Part shown: in pieces, positions 38,101 to 53,100 of the stretch | How the letters are laid out: each line of letters starts with the position of its first letter | Numbering within the stretch: the stretch's first letter is position 1 | Position numbers and translations under genes: made by a program | The notes under the pieces: generated by a model | What the model was told of the DNA's origin: nothing | The model's input: the letters and a program-made list of their open reading frames with translations, nothing else | The model's database searches: none | Assembly (NCBI GenBank): GCA_022575985.1 | Contig: JAKSXM010000007.1 | Location: 8,186,501 to 8,250,500 of the forward strand | DNA: 64,000 nt | Reading direction: 5' to 3' | DNA from: Anagrus nilaparvatae | Lineage: Eukaryota; Arthropoda; Insecta; Hymenoptera; Mymaridae

Positions 38101-41100
38101 TTAAACCTCGTAATTCTTTTTTTACCCAATTTTTACCAAGACTAGATTGCCATACCCCTTGGAACAGCACCTTAGAAATGCTAAGAATTTTTAGGGAGTT
38201 AAAATTAAGATATTAAGAAATAAAAATTTTTATTTCTTTATATCTTAATGATTTATATATTATCGGCTATACGACAACAATAATGAAACGCGTTAAATCT
38301 GGCTTCACGATATTTAATAGCAGGCAATAATGCCATAAGAAAAGCATTTACAACTTTCAATTATTAACAAAGATATAATTAAATTGTTTCATTATTTATA
38401 ATTTATAAAACCTAAATTAAATATCGATAAATAGAGAAAGATTCATGCATTTTTTAGTATTTCTGTTTTTAAATATAAAAATTATTATTTTATAAGCTAT
38501 CTGACCATTTATGAACACCAATTTCTTTTACTGCCAACTTAATTTGAAAATTTTTTTGGATTATGAAAATAAGGGTGATTAAGATGTGGTCTTAAATTCT
38601 ATTATAGTCTGTTACTTTTTTCTTATAAGTATTCAAAAACTGCCCGAGGAAAAGAACTAAAGAAAGAAAGTGTTAAATGCTTTTTCTCTGTGCTCTATTA
38701 ATTTTTTATTCTTGTGCTTGAAAAAAATTTTCTAAAAGATGATATTTATAAATGTTTTAAAAATATTGAATTATCACTTCATCATAAATGTGCTTTAAAT
38801 GTGTATAATTTACTTTTAATATGCATTATACATGCAATTTTATAATTTTTTGAAGCCTTGATTAAAATTTTTTGATTTTATATTATTCAAGATTGTACCT
38901 CGCTTAGAAACGAGGAATTCTCGGCCGAGGCGAGGCGAGGCCGAGAAAATGATTTGTGCACCTCGGCCGAGAACGAGGCGAGGCGAGATTAAACCTTTCT
39001 CGTTATCGTTCTCGGTAAAATTTGTGATTCTCGCCTCGCCTCGCTCTCGTCACAGGTCTATATACCGCAGAAGTTATAAAAAGTCTGAAAAATAAAATGT
39101 AATACATTTTTAACATGGAACATGATCGTTGGATGGGTTATTGAAAAAGGCCGACTCGGAAGGGGGTGGGTAAAAAAGTGAAGTTTTTAGGGAGGGGGGG
39201 GAGGTAAAATACAGGGCAGTACAGAGCGGAAGCATTATTTGTTTGTTAGTTAACTAATCGCAGCTAAGATTACAAGCAGCAACAAATAGCGATGCAACTA
39301 ATAAAATAAAATTCACATCCCGCTTGGGATCACCGTAAATTGACGTTTTCAGGGGGGGGGGGGTTAAATATTGACGACGTTTTTAAGGGGAGGGGGTGTG
39401 AAATGGACTTAGAATATTTCCGATTAACGGGTTGGTAAGGTAGAAAAGTTACCGACATTAGTTTTTTTGAAATAATTAATTTTGTTGTTAATATAAAAAT
39501 TTGAATTTTATTTCATCCACTCCGTAATTAAATGCTGCGTCGATTAAAAAAAAAATTTTGAAAATAGCTCAAAATTTACTAGGAAAAAAGTTGGATTTCC
39601 CGATTTTAATAGGCAATTTTAGAAAATCCAACTTTTTTCCTAGTAAATTTTGAGCTATTTTCAAAATTTTTTTTTTAATCGACGCAGAATTTAATAACGG
39701 AGTGGATGAAATAAAATTCAAATTTTTATATTAACAACAAAATTAATTATTTCAAAAAAAACTAATGTCGGTAACGGTTCTACCTTACTGACTTAGAATA
39801 ATTTGAAGTGGGAGTCAGAGCCTGATCAGGCCCTGATAAGAACAAGAACTTAGAATACTTTAGGTTTATGGACTTCGGATAATTTAAACTTCGGGATTGA
39901 TTTCGATCTTAGGACTTATAATAATTAGGAAATATACGTTAAAACTGTAATAAGATAAGAAACATGTTCCATGCTCGTTGGTTGTGTGAAAACACAAACC
40001 ACTTATAAGTTTTTTTCATTTTCTGTTAAATTAAGTGGTAGCATTATCCATTATTCCTCTGTTTAGGAGTCAGTAAATTAAATGAAAGTTAAAATAAGAT
40101 AAAACTTTTTCGAATGCAAGATTAAAACAAAAATAAAGAAAAAAACTCACATTGTATTTTTCCGATTTTATCTTACCCTGTAGATATTTTTCAACACCAA
40201 TAATTAGCTCTAATATTCCTTTATTGATACAGAATAAAATAATAAATTCAATATTTAATTACTCTTAAAACGTGTCACTTATTAATTTGATCTTTAGTTC
40301 CAAAATATTGTGAAAAAACCCATAAGATGGAAAGTTTCTACTGTGTATTTCTATTTTCTAACCCAGTAGAACCCCAAATACTTAAAATTCTAACTATAAA
40401 ATCTAACTATGATTAATATTTTCTTACGTCTTATTTAAACATTATTATTCAACTCAATCAAATCAAAACTTTTAAAATCTCAAAATTAAAAATTTACTGA
40501 AACTTTTTTCTTGCTTTTTTTAATATTATCAGCTTCGCTCTACCCGCCTTTCACGGTATCTAGTTAATAACAGGCATTTGGGTTTAACTCGAGTTTAAGA
40601 ATCATAAACATAAGCTTTAAAAAAAATTCTGAAACTGTGGTTATACAGAGAAATCCCTGCATAATCAATTCCTGGAGTTTTATTTTAGGGCCGTATCGAT
40701 GACTCTACTTGTCAAGCAATGCTGTTTTGGCTCAGAAAGACTTTCTATTAATTATTACGATTATAGACTAAATTAAAATTTTTAATGGAAAAAGGATTAT
40801 TTTTTATTGATTCTGAATTTGCTATTAGCTTTTTATTGTTTTTTTATTTTAACTTTAAAGCAGGCACTAAAGCAATATTTTTAATTATCAATTTTTATAA
40901 CTTTCGATAAAAAAGAAATTGATTTTTATTTTAATTTAGAGTGAAAAAGTTTATTGATCACTGGTTTTACAAATCTATAAATGCTCGTTTCTTCGTAAAA
41001 AAAAACTTGATTTTCTATTGTACTTTTTTTTCATTTATATTGACTGTATTGTATTTCTTCTTTTTCTTTAATGTCGTGTTTTTGTTTTTTTCTATTACCT

Positions 41101-44100
41101 CACACTGTTTAATTATTATGTATTTTATTGAAAAAAAATTTTTTGATATTATTTTGGTATTGTGTGCATGTTTTGTTATAAAAATAATTATTCTATGTAA
41201 TACAAAATAATTGAAATAAATTTTGATTAAGTGGATAATTAAAACACCCTGACAACTAGCTGACACTAAGGTTCCTCAAACAATGAGCTTAATACTTCAA
41301 TTTACCTCAAATATCACCAATTATAAGCATGCAATCATACATACATTTCTATTAACTTTTAAAAGTTTTTTTTATTGATCAAAAATTTTAGAAAAATTTT
41401 CAAAAAATTAATTATCAGATTCGAAATATCGAGTAAAAACCATATTTTCAAATACAAGTACTTGCATGGAATTAAATGAAGTATTACACAAAAAAAAAAA
41501 AAAAAAAATATTGCAGTTTTTTTAATTTTGAGAAAAAAAATTTGAAAGAATTCGGTATCAGATCCAAAAAATTACTATAAACGAACTTTTTAAAATTAGT
41601 AATCTCATAGAAATAAATTAGGTACTGCGTCCAAAAAGAAAAAAAATTGGTGTTTATTGTATTTTTTTGTGAAAAAAATTTTAAGAAAAAAATTTTCAAA
41701 AAATTAACTATCAGATGGGTAATTCCATGGATAAATAGCACAAAATGATATGCGAGGTCTAAAAAATAGGAAATTTGTTTTTTTTTTGATAAAACAACTT
41801 AAAAATAGATGGTTCCCCGAATTTGAAGGTTTTCTATAAATTTTGAAGGGTGCATATGCTGATTTAAAATTTTTTGGTCAAATTTCTCTACTCAGCCACC
41901 ATTTTTGAAAGTCCCGTAAAAAGCTCTAGAAAACGTTAAAAACAGAAAAAAAGTAGGTTTTCGATGTGAAATTTGATGAAAAATACGAATTTTCAGTTAG
42001 ATTTTTCCTACTCTATGTCAATTCGCGGGAAAATTCAAATTTGTGTTAAACTTTAAATGAAAATAGCTCAAAAGTTTCCCGCTAAAAAAAAAATTTTTTT
42101 CTAAAAATTTTCCAAAATTGCATATATTTTACTGAAAAAAATTTCCCGAGAGTAATTTTTGTTTTAAGCGAGTAATACCGATTTTCGTTTTTTTCAATTT
42201 TGACTTGTTACTTATTTTGCTGATTTCCCGCTAAGTCACGTGACCAAATGAAAATCTGACCAAAAACTTGAATTCTGTGGGAAATTTTACAAAGGTAAAT
42301 TAATTTTGGTATCCTTTGAATGATACATCTCAATTTGACAATTTAATTAAAATGGTTTATTAAAATATAGAAAAAATGAAAATTTATAAAATGGTATTTT
42401 ATTGATTGGGACTTTCAAAAATGGTGGCTGAGGAGAGAAATTTGACCAAAAAACTTTAAATCAGCATAACACTCTTCAAAATTTATAGAAAACCTTCAAA
42501 TTCGGGGAACAATCTATTTTTAAGTTGTTTTATCGAAAAAAAACCAAATTTCCTATTTTGAAGACCTTGTATATCACTTTGTGCTATTTATCCATGGAAT
42601 CACCCAAATTCGAGATATCGAGTAAAAATCGTACTTTTAAACATAAGTACTTTCGTGGAAATAAATGAGGTATTACATCCAAATCAAAAAAAAAAAAAAT
42701 GGTTTGAGATTTTTTGATGAAAAAATTTTTTAAAAAAGAATTAGGTGATAAGTCCATAATGGCTGTGAAATTTCACCGGGTTACATACACACACGAACAC
42801 ACATACATACTTTTTTTAAAAACCGGTTTTTTAGCTTCCTGAGGTCCCAAAACGTGCTTATATGCCAAAAAATCAAAAATCAAAATTTGACCCATCACAA
42901 AGGTTCCTCATTGAGGAACCAAAATAAAAATTTTATTAGTTAATTAATCCACAGTTTAAACATAGTTACAGTAAAAATTTAATTAGTTCATTAATCACCA
43001 CAGGAAAATTAAATTATTTAAATTAAAAAAAAAAAAATAATTAGCAAATAAACTTAAAATTTTATTCTTTCTTATTAATTGTCTATTAATTTCTAACTCT
43101 AAACAAGGGCCTTTTCACCGCACTTCGCGCTTTGCGGGGTTTGGCGCGCGGAGCGTGTTATTTTCAATGGATTATCATTTAAATGTAGTATATTGATCTA
43201 TTAGGTTTTGATTTATCTTTTTAAAATCCAGATGGTACAGTTTTTTTTTCTCATAAATCAAATGCATTTAACATATTATAAATTTAAAAGATTTGCATGA
43301 TCGAAATTCACGATTATTCTAAAAATTTTTATAAATTTTCTATTTAATAATATAATTCAAATAATTTTTATGATATTCTTGTAGAATTTCATTTTCTTTT
43401 CTATTAGTCATTATTAATGACATATGAATATACTTTAAACTTTGCCGTCTCTAATGTTAGCTTCAAATATTTGTTTGTGCTCAAAACAAAAATTTAATAT
43501 TTTCATGCAAAAATAAAGAAATAGACGTTTTAGGCTGTTTATGTAAGAAAATTATAATTTTATTTGTTTATTAAGTTTTAACAACTATTTTGCAATAAAT
43601 TCATAATAAAAACTTTCAAGTAATTAAAATTTAACACCTTGAAAATTATATTGATAGATAATAAACCACCAGGAAAGATTTAAATAAGGAATTACATGAT
43701 CATTTGCGGATCAGGGAAACATAAAAGTCATGGATAAGTTTTTTCACGCTGGTTGGATCAGCGGCTGACGTTAACATGCTTTTTAAAAAATAAAAAATTA
43801 TCTAATATTTCCGTTTTTAAGGAGCTTTCAGATGGCAATTTTCATTTTTTTAACCCAACATATTTTTCTATTTTTCAAGATGGCAGTCCAAAAAATTTCA
43901 AAAACATTTTGTTATTGTATCTTTTCAAACTAATATAGTTTTCAAAACTAATTTTCATATAATCCTATATATATTAAAATGAAATAATTTAAAAAATTGA
44001 CTATTTTTGATTTTATTGGACACGCATTTATGGAGAATTGTACGGACGAAAATACATGAAAGTGGTTTTAAAGTAATCTTTAAAGAAATATCTCCAGACC

Positions 44101-47100
44101 TTTTTTTAATTTTTAAAAAATATTTAAATGATTTCGAGAAATCAATATCAGAAGTTAGTAGTCGAAAACGCAAAATAATTTCATTTTTTTTCACTAAAAC
44201 TGATTTTTCTCAGGATCTAAGAGGTTTTTTGAAACGAGGTTTAGTGCAAATTATTCCTAGGAAAAAATGCTATCGATTTGACGTTTTTTTTTTTTTAATT
44301 TGAGCTCACGGTTCAGAGTTACAACTGTTTGAAGCTAAGAACTTCAAAATTAAAAAAATCAAAAAGTGGACATTTTCATCACTTCAGATCTCGGAATGGA
44401 TTTTATCAAAATGTAAAAACCAAGTTTCTTTGTATTTATTAAACAATTTTCTAATGGTACTTTTTTTTTTTTTTAATTTCATCCATTCGTTAAAGAGAAA
44501 TATTAAAAAAACGACTTAGAGTCTACTTTTTTGAAATTTTTTATTTTTTTTATATTTAGAACAGCTGATATCCATTTTTTATATGATTTTATATATTTTA
44601 TATTTTATTTTCTTAAAAAAAACCTAAATGCTATCATAAACATTTCATAAAAATATATAAAATGAAAAAAATATTTAAATGCAATCATTGTATAAAAATA
44701 TTTGAAATTCCAACTTTTCTATTAAACAAGAGACAGTTAGAAAAAAAATTATAATGGAATGAAATAAAATTAAAATTTTTAATGAAATTAAAAAAATTTT
44801 TCAATGCAATCATTGCTAAAAAATTTTTGAAAATTAAAAAATTTTTCAATGCAATCATTGCATAAAAATTTTTAAAATTAAAAAAATTTTTAAATGCAGT
44901 CATTGCTAAAAAATTCTTGATATTGAAAAAATATTTCAGTGCAATCATTGCATAAAAATTTTTGAAAAAATTTTAAACAAATTTTATATGCAATCATTGC
45001 TAAAAAATTTTTGAAATTAAAAAAATATTTCAATGGAGTCATTGCTAAAAAATTCTTGAAATTGAAAAAATATTTCAGTGCAATCATTGCATAAAAATTT
45101 TTGAAAAAATTTTAAACAAATTTTATATGCAATCATTGCTAAAAAATTTTTGAAAATTAAAAGATATTTCAATGCAATCATTGCTAAAAAATTTTTGAAA
45201 TATAAAAAATATTTCAATGCAATCATTGCTAAAAAATTTTTGAAAATTAAAGAATTTTTCAATGCAATCATTACATAAAAATTTTTAAAAATTAAAAGAT
45301 ACTTCAATGCAATCATTGCTGAAAAATTTTTTTGAAATTAAAATAATACTTCAATGCAAACATTGCTAAAAAATTTTTGAAATATAAAAAATATTTCAAT
45401 GCAATCATTGCATAAAAATTTTTAAAATTAAAAAAATATTTCAATGCAATCATTGGTAAAAAATTGTTGAAATTGAAAAAATATTTCAATGCAATCATTG
45501 CTAAAAAATTTTTGAAAATTAAAAAATTTTTCAATGCAATCATTTCTAAAAAATGCAATTATTGCAAACAAATATTTGAAATTCCAATTTTTTTATTAAA
45601 CAAGAAACAGTTAGAAAAAAATTTCTAATGACCAAATTAAAAAAGTATTTCGATACAATAATTGCATATAAATTTTTGAAATGACAAAAATATTTTAATG
45701 CAATCATTGGAATGAAATTTAAAAAATATTTTAATGCAATAATTGGATAAAAATTTTATCAATGCAATTATTGCAAACAAATATTTGAAATTCCAACTTT
45801 TCTATAAAACAAGATAGTTTAGTAGCATATATTTTTTTATGCTACAATTTTTTAAATTAAAAAAATATTTCAATGCAATCATTTGATTAATTTAGATTGA
45901 TTTGATTTTGATTGTAAATCAAAATATATATCATCATTTGATTCAACATATATATCAATATATATCATCATTTGATTTTTTATTAATTAATCATTTATTA
46001 ATTATTTATTTTCTTAATTTCATTCATTCATTAAAGAGAAATGTCAAAAAAACGAATTAGAGTCTAATTTTTTGAATTTTTTATTTTTTTATATTTAGGA
46101 CAGCTGATATCCATTTTTTATATTATTTTAAGTATTTTATATTTTATTTCTTTAAAAAAAATTTAATTTCTACCATTGCATAAAAATATATCTAATTAAA
46201 AAAATAATTAAATGCAATCATTGTATAAAAATATTTGAAATTCCAACTTTTCTATAAAACAGGAGACTGTTAGAAAAAAATTTATAATGGCGTATAGTTT
46301 CTGGTAAAGTTAATAAAAAAATACAATTTTCTTATAAAACAAGACAAATACAAAATAAATTTTAATGCAATCATTGCATAAAAATTTTTGAAATTAAAAA
46401 CACATTTTAATGCAATCATTGCATAAAAATTTTTGAAATTAAAAACACATTTTAATGCAATCATTGCATAAAAATTTTCTCAATGCAATTATTGCATACA
46501 AATATTTGAAATTCCAACTTTTCTATAAAACAGGAGACTGTTAGAAAAAAATTTATAATGGCATATAGTTTCTGATAAAGTCAATAAAAAAATACAATTT
46601 TCTTATAAAACAACACAAATACAAAAAAAATTTCAATGCAATCATTGCATAAAAATTTTTGAAATTAAAAACACATTTTAAAGCAATTATTGCAGACAAA
46701 TATTTAAAATTCCATTTAATAATAATATTAATTTTCATAAATATTAATTTTCATAATCATTGCATGAAAATATTTAAAAATACAATTATCATATAAAACA
46801 GGACACTATTAGAAAAAAATTTTAAATGATGTATAGTTTCTGCTAAAGTCAATAAAAAAATTTCAATGCTATCATTGCATAAAAACTTTTGAAATTCCAA
46901 CTTTTGAATAAAACAGTATAATATTAGAAAAAATTTAGAATAGCGTACAGTTTCTGCTAAAGTCAATAAAAATATTTCAATGCAATCATTGCATAAAAAT
47001 ATTTGAAATACCAACTTTTGTATAAAACAGGACACTATTCGAAAAACATTCAGATTGATGTATAGTTTCTGCCAAAGTCAATAAAAATTTTTCAATGTTA

Positions 47101-50100
47101 ACATTGCATAAAAATATTTGAAATCTTAGCTTTTGTCTAAAACACAACAATATTCAAAAAAATTTAGAATGGCGTATAGTTTCTGCCAAAGTCAATAAAA
47201 ATATTTCAATGTTAACATTGCATAAAAATATTTGAAATCCCAATTTTTATATATAACAAAGCATTAATCAAAAAAATTTAGAATGGAGTAATGTTTCTGC
47301 TAAAGTCAATAATATTATTTCAATGCAATCATTGCATAAAAATATTTGAAATTCCAACTTTTGTATAAAACAGTACACTATTATAAAAAATTTAGAATAG
47401 CGTACAGTATCTGCCAAAGTGAATAAAAATATTTCAATGCAATCGTAGCATAAAAATATATGAAATCCCAACTTTTGTATAAAACAGGACACTATTCGAA
47501 AAACATTCAGATTGACGTATAGTTTCTGCCAAAGTCAATAAAAATATTTCAATGTTAACATTGCATAAAAATATTTGAAATCCCAATTTTTATATATAAC
47601 AAAGCATTATTCAAAAAAATTTAGAATGGAGTACAGTTTCTGCTAAAGTCAATAATAATATTTCAATGCAATAATTGCATAAAAATATTTGAAATTCCAA
47701 CTTTTGTATAAAACAGTACACTATTAGAAAAAATTTAGAATAGCGTACAGTATCTGCCAAAGTGAATAAAAATATTTCAATGCAATCGTAGCATAAAAAT
47801 ATATGAAATCCCAACTTTTGTATAAAACACAACACTATTCAAAAAAATTTAGAATGCCGGATCGTTTCTGCTAAAGTCAATAAAATTATTTCAATGCTAT
47901 CATTGCATAAAAACTTTTAAAATTCCAACTTATGTATAAAACAGGACACTATTCGAAAAACATTCAGATTGACGTATAGTTTCTGCCAAAGTCAATAAAA
48001 ATATTTCAATGTTAACATTGCATAAAAATATTTGAAATCCCAACTTTTATATATAACAAAGCATTATTCAAAAAAATTTAGAATGGAGTACAGTTTCTGC
48101 TAAAGTCGATAATAATATTTCAATGCAATCATTGCATAAAAATATGTGAAATCTTAACTTTTGAAAAAAACACAACACTTTTCAAAAAAATTTAGAATGG
48201 CATATAGTTTCTGCTAAAGTCAATAAAAATATATTAATGCAATAATTGCATAACAATATTTGAATTTCCAACTTTTGTATAAAACAGTACACTATTAGAA
48301 AAAATTTAGAATAGCGCACAGTTTCCGCTAAATTCAATATTTGGTCAATAAATTCAAAAAATATTCTAAACAAATATTTCAAAGCAATCATTGCATAAAA
48401 ATATATGAAATCCCAACTTTTGTATAAAACAGGACACTATTCGAAAAACATTCAGATTGACGTATAGATTCTGCCAAAGTCAATAAAAATATTTCAATGT
48501 TAAGGTAGTTCACCAGTAATTTAGACGACAATAGAAATCGCTAAAATTTTTATAGGGGCTTCATATTATAATAATACACATAAAAATAAAATTTTAAGAA
48601 AATTGTGGTTTTCGTTTAGGAGATACAAAGCTCCAAAGTTGAATTCTTATACATTGCAAGCATAGGAGCCGAGTCAAAAAACACGGGTTTGAGATTTTTA
48701 TTTACTGTCAACGCCGAAACTGAACAATAGATTTTTTTTTTTTAAATTGCACCAAGTAAATTAATTGTTGAAGAAACTTCTATTCGATTTTTAAATAAAT
48801 TGTGGTTTTCTTATAAAAGATATTTTAATAAGAAAAAATAAAAAACCGATGAAAATTTTAAGGTGACAACGTCGACGTTTAAAATACACGCATAATATTA
48901 TAATAATAATCATGTAAATAAAATCGCGTGCCTACAAACATTGTGCGACGTTCTCGTACTTTTTTTTTTATTTAAGCTACCACGAAAAATGATCTGTCAA
49001 AATACCGTAATTTTAATTGTCTGGTAAAGAACCTTAACATTACTTAAAAATATTTGAAATCACAATTTTTATATATAACAGAGCATTATTCAAAAAAATT
49101 TAGAATGGAGTACAGTTTCTGCTAAAGTCAATAAAAATATTTCAATGCTATCATTGCATAAAAATATTTGAAATCCCAATTTTTATTTATAACAGAGCAT
49201 TATTCAAAAAAATTTAGAATGGAGTACAGTTTCTGCTAAAGTCAATAATAATATTTCAATGCAATCATTGCATAAAAATATTTTAAATTACAACTTTTGT
49301 ATAAAACAGGACATTAATCGAAAAAAATTTATAATAGCATATAGTTTCTGCTAAAGTCGGTAAAAATATTTCAATGCAATCATTGCATAAAAATATTTGA
49401 AATGCCAATTTTTATGTATAACAGAGCATTATTAAAAAGAATTTAGAATGGCGGATAGTTTCTGCTAAAATCAATAAAAATATTTCTATGCTAACATTGC
49501 ATAAAAACATTTTAAATTACAATTTTTATATAAAACAGGACACTATTAGAAAAAAATTTAAAATGATGTATAGTTTCTGCTAAAGTTAATAAAAAAATTT
49601 CAATGCTATCATTGCATAAAAACTTTTGAAATTCCAACTTTTGTATAAAACAGTATAATATTAGAAAAAATTTAGAATAGCGTACAGTTTTTGCTAAAGT
49701 CAATAAAAATATTTCAATGCAATCATTGCATAAAAATATTTGAAATGCCAATTTTTATGTATAACAGAGCATTATTAAAAAGAATTTAGAATGGCGGATA
49801 GTTTATGCTAAAGTCAATAATAATATTTCAATACAATCATTGCATAAAAATATTTGAAATTACATTTTTTATATAAAACAGTACACTAATCGAAAAAAAT
49901 TTAGAATAGCGTTTAGTTTCTGCTAAAGTCAATAAAAATATTTCAATGCTATCATTGCATAAAAATATTTGAAATTCCAACTTTTATATAAAACACTATT
50001 ACAAAATTTATAGGACACTATTACAAAAAAATTTAGAATGACGTATAGTTTCTGCTAAAGTCAATAAAAATATTTGAAAATACAATTTTTACAAATAAAA

Positions 50101-53100
50101 AATTCAAAAATATAAAAATACAAAATACACACCCGACAACTCGTATTTAAATTTTTAGAAGTTTTTCAAATTGTGGACAATCAATATGAGTTTATCTTTT
50201 TAAGTTGTTAACGAAAAAAAAATTAAAGTGGGGTATAGTTTCTGTTAAATTCAATACTAATATTTCAATGCTATCATTGCATAAAAACATTTGAAATTAC
50301 AACTTTTATATAAAAAAGGACACTTTTCGAAATAAAATTAAAGTGAGTTATATATATTTTCTGCTAAATTAATTACTAATATTTCAATGCAATTGAAATT
50401 ACAACTTTTCTAAAAATCAGGCTACTATTCGAAAAAAATTGAAAAAGGGGTATATTTTGCTACATTTAATACATATATTTCAATGCTATCATTGCATAAA
50501 AATATTTGAAATTACAAGATTTCTATAAAACAGGACAATATTCAAAAACATTTAGGTTGGGTATATTTTGCTAAATTCAATACTAATAATTTAATGCTAT
50601 TATTGCATAAAAACAATTGAAATTACAACATTTCTATAAAACACGACGGAATTCGAAAACATTTAAGTGGAGTATATTCTGCTAAATTCAAGACCTATAT
50701 ATTAATGCTATTATTGCATAAAAACAATTTAAATTACACCATTTCTATAAAACAGGATTGTTTTAGAAAAAAAAATTAAAGTGAAGTATAGTTTCTGCTA
50801 AATTCAATACTATTATTTCAATGGATAAACCCAATAATTCAGTAAATCGGACTCTGAGTCTTTTTTTTGCTATTTATTTTTAATGAATACATTAAATAAA
50901 AAACAAAAAAAAATCGGCTTTAGAAAAGCGTTTAATAAATACAATGCATTTTGTTTTTTATATATTTTGATACAAACCATTTTAAGATATGAAGTGAAGA
51001 AAATGCCCAATTTTTGAGTTTTTAAATTTTGTACTTCTTAGCTTTAAACAGTTGTAACTCTGTGCCGTGAGCTAAAATTAAAAAAAAAAGCGTCAACTCG
51101 ATAGCATTTTTTACAAGGAGTAATTTGCACCGAAGCTCTTTTGTTTTATATATGAAATGACTTAAAAATTTGAATATGAAATAATATAGACATTGGCAGT
51201 CCTAAGAATAATAAAAAAAAAAAAAATTTTTTAAATTTAACTGTATAGTAAAATTCATATTGTCTGTTTACAATATGAAAAAACTACAATAATTTCAATC
51301 TGTATTTCTGGCTATTTTATATATGAAAAATTAAAAAAATTTCACTATGTAATAATATAGATCTAGACAGTCCTAAGAATGAAAAAAAAAATAAAAATAT
51401 TTAACTGTATAGTAAAATTCATATTGGTGGTTTAAAATATGAAAAAACTAAAAAATTTACCATCTATATTGTTGGCTATTTATATATGAAAAAACTCAAA
51501 AAATTTCACTATGAAATAAGATAGTTATCGGCAGTCCTAAGAATAAAAAAAACAAAAATTTAAAAAATTTAATTGTATAGTAAAGTTCATATTGACTGTT
51601 TACGATATGAAAATACTACAAAAATTTACTCGCATGGAAAAAAATGAGGTATTACATCCAAATTAAAAAAAAAAAAAAGTACCTGGAGATTTTTTGGTGA
51701 AAAAAATTTTATAAAAAAAATAGGTCTTAATGTCATACTGGTTGTGAAATATCACCGGTGACAGTGCTACATACATACATACATACACTCACACACACAC
51801 ATGCATACTTTTTTTTAAAACTGGTTTTTTAGCATCCTGAGGTCTCAAAACGTGCGTATATGTCAAAAAATCAGAAATAAACATTTTACCTAAAACAATG
51901 GGTCCTCTATGAGGAACCAAAATTATAAATATTTCACTCTAGAGTAAAATTAATATTGATTCTCTGCAATATAAAAAACAGCAAAAATTTCAATCTATAT
52001 TGTTAATTGTTTTATATAGGAAAAAACTCAAAAATTACACCATATATAGAGTACAATGGATATCGGCTGTCCTATTTATGAAAACATTATAAAAATTATA
52101 AAAGTTTATAAAAAATATTATAAAAGTTTCACTCGATAGTAAAATTCATATTGTTTGTCTACAATATGAAAAAACTGAAAAAATTTCAATCTATATTGTT
52201 GACCTTTTTAATATATGAAGAATCCCAAAAAATTTCACTATAAAGTAAAATAGATATCTTCTGTCCTATTTATGAACAAAAAAAAATCATAAATATTTCA
52301 CTCTAGAGTAAAATTCATATTGATTGTCTACAATATAAAAAAACAGCAAAAATTTCAATCTATATTGTTTTATATATGGAAAACACAAAAAATTTTACCA
52401 TAGAGTAAAATGGATATCGGCTATACTATTTATGAAAAAACATAAAATATAAAAATTTCACTCAATAGTAAAATTTATATTGGCTGTCTACATTATGAAA
52501 AAAATTCAAAATTTTCAATCTATATTGTTGGCTGTTTTATTTATGAAAAAGCTAAAAAAATTTCACCATAGAGTGAAATGGATATCGCCTGTCCTATTTA
52601 TGAACAATAAAAAATTATGAAAATTTCATTCTATAGTCATATTCATATTGATTGTCTACAATATCAGTTGTGATGTGTATGAAAATTGAAAATATTCAAA
52701 TATTCATTGTCTACAGTATGAAAAAAACTACAAATTTTGTTAAAAAAACTGCATATTACTATATTTTATTTTCAATTATTATTTATTATCAATAATTATT
52801 TATGTTATAAAATATACCTCATTAGTTATAAATATTTATAAATAATCATGTAACTTTTTCTTAATATGAATTATAAAATTTTTTTGTTAATTTTAGAAGT
52901 ATAAAATTAATTCTGTTCTCATTCATTTTTAAATAAAATTAAATTGCATTTTAATCATGTATGATTAAATTTATTATAATTAACTACATATGATTAAAAT
53001 ATAAAAAAATTAATGCACAAGAGTTTTTATTTGGTTAAGCCGAGCATCGCGAGGCCAATCAGCTAGTAATATATAATTCATATATATATTTTCTAAACAC

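Noticed and set aside
38713..38722. TTGTGCTTGA, the start of the miR-218 sequence that sits in vertebrate slit introns
   Set aside because: The match ends after ten bases and no hairpin precursor surrounds it.
40703..40750. [10 protein letters not shown] string resembling a cap-domain C...L.WL motif
   Set aside because: Only one cysteine, a stop after FY, no flanking NPF or later cysteines, and no good splice context.
40941..41210. 89-residue very hydrophobic open frame
   Set aside because: Phe/Ile-rich product of T-rich DNA, no homology.
44685..45558. Minus-strand open frames with repeated [19 protein letters not shown] peptides
   Set aside because: They are translations of the satellite unit; the repeat structure explains them fully.
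46757..49751. Minus-strand open frames with repeated [21 protein letters not shown] peptides
   Set aside because: Same reason: unit length is a multiple of three (114 bp), so one frame stays open by chance.
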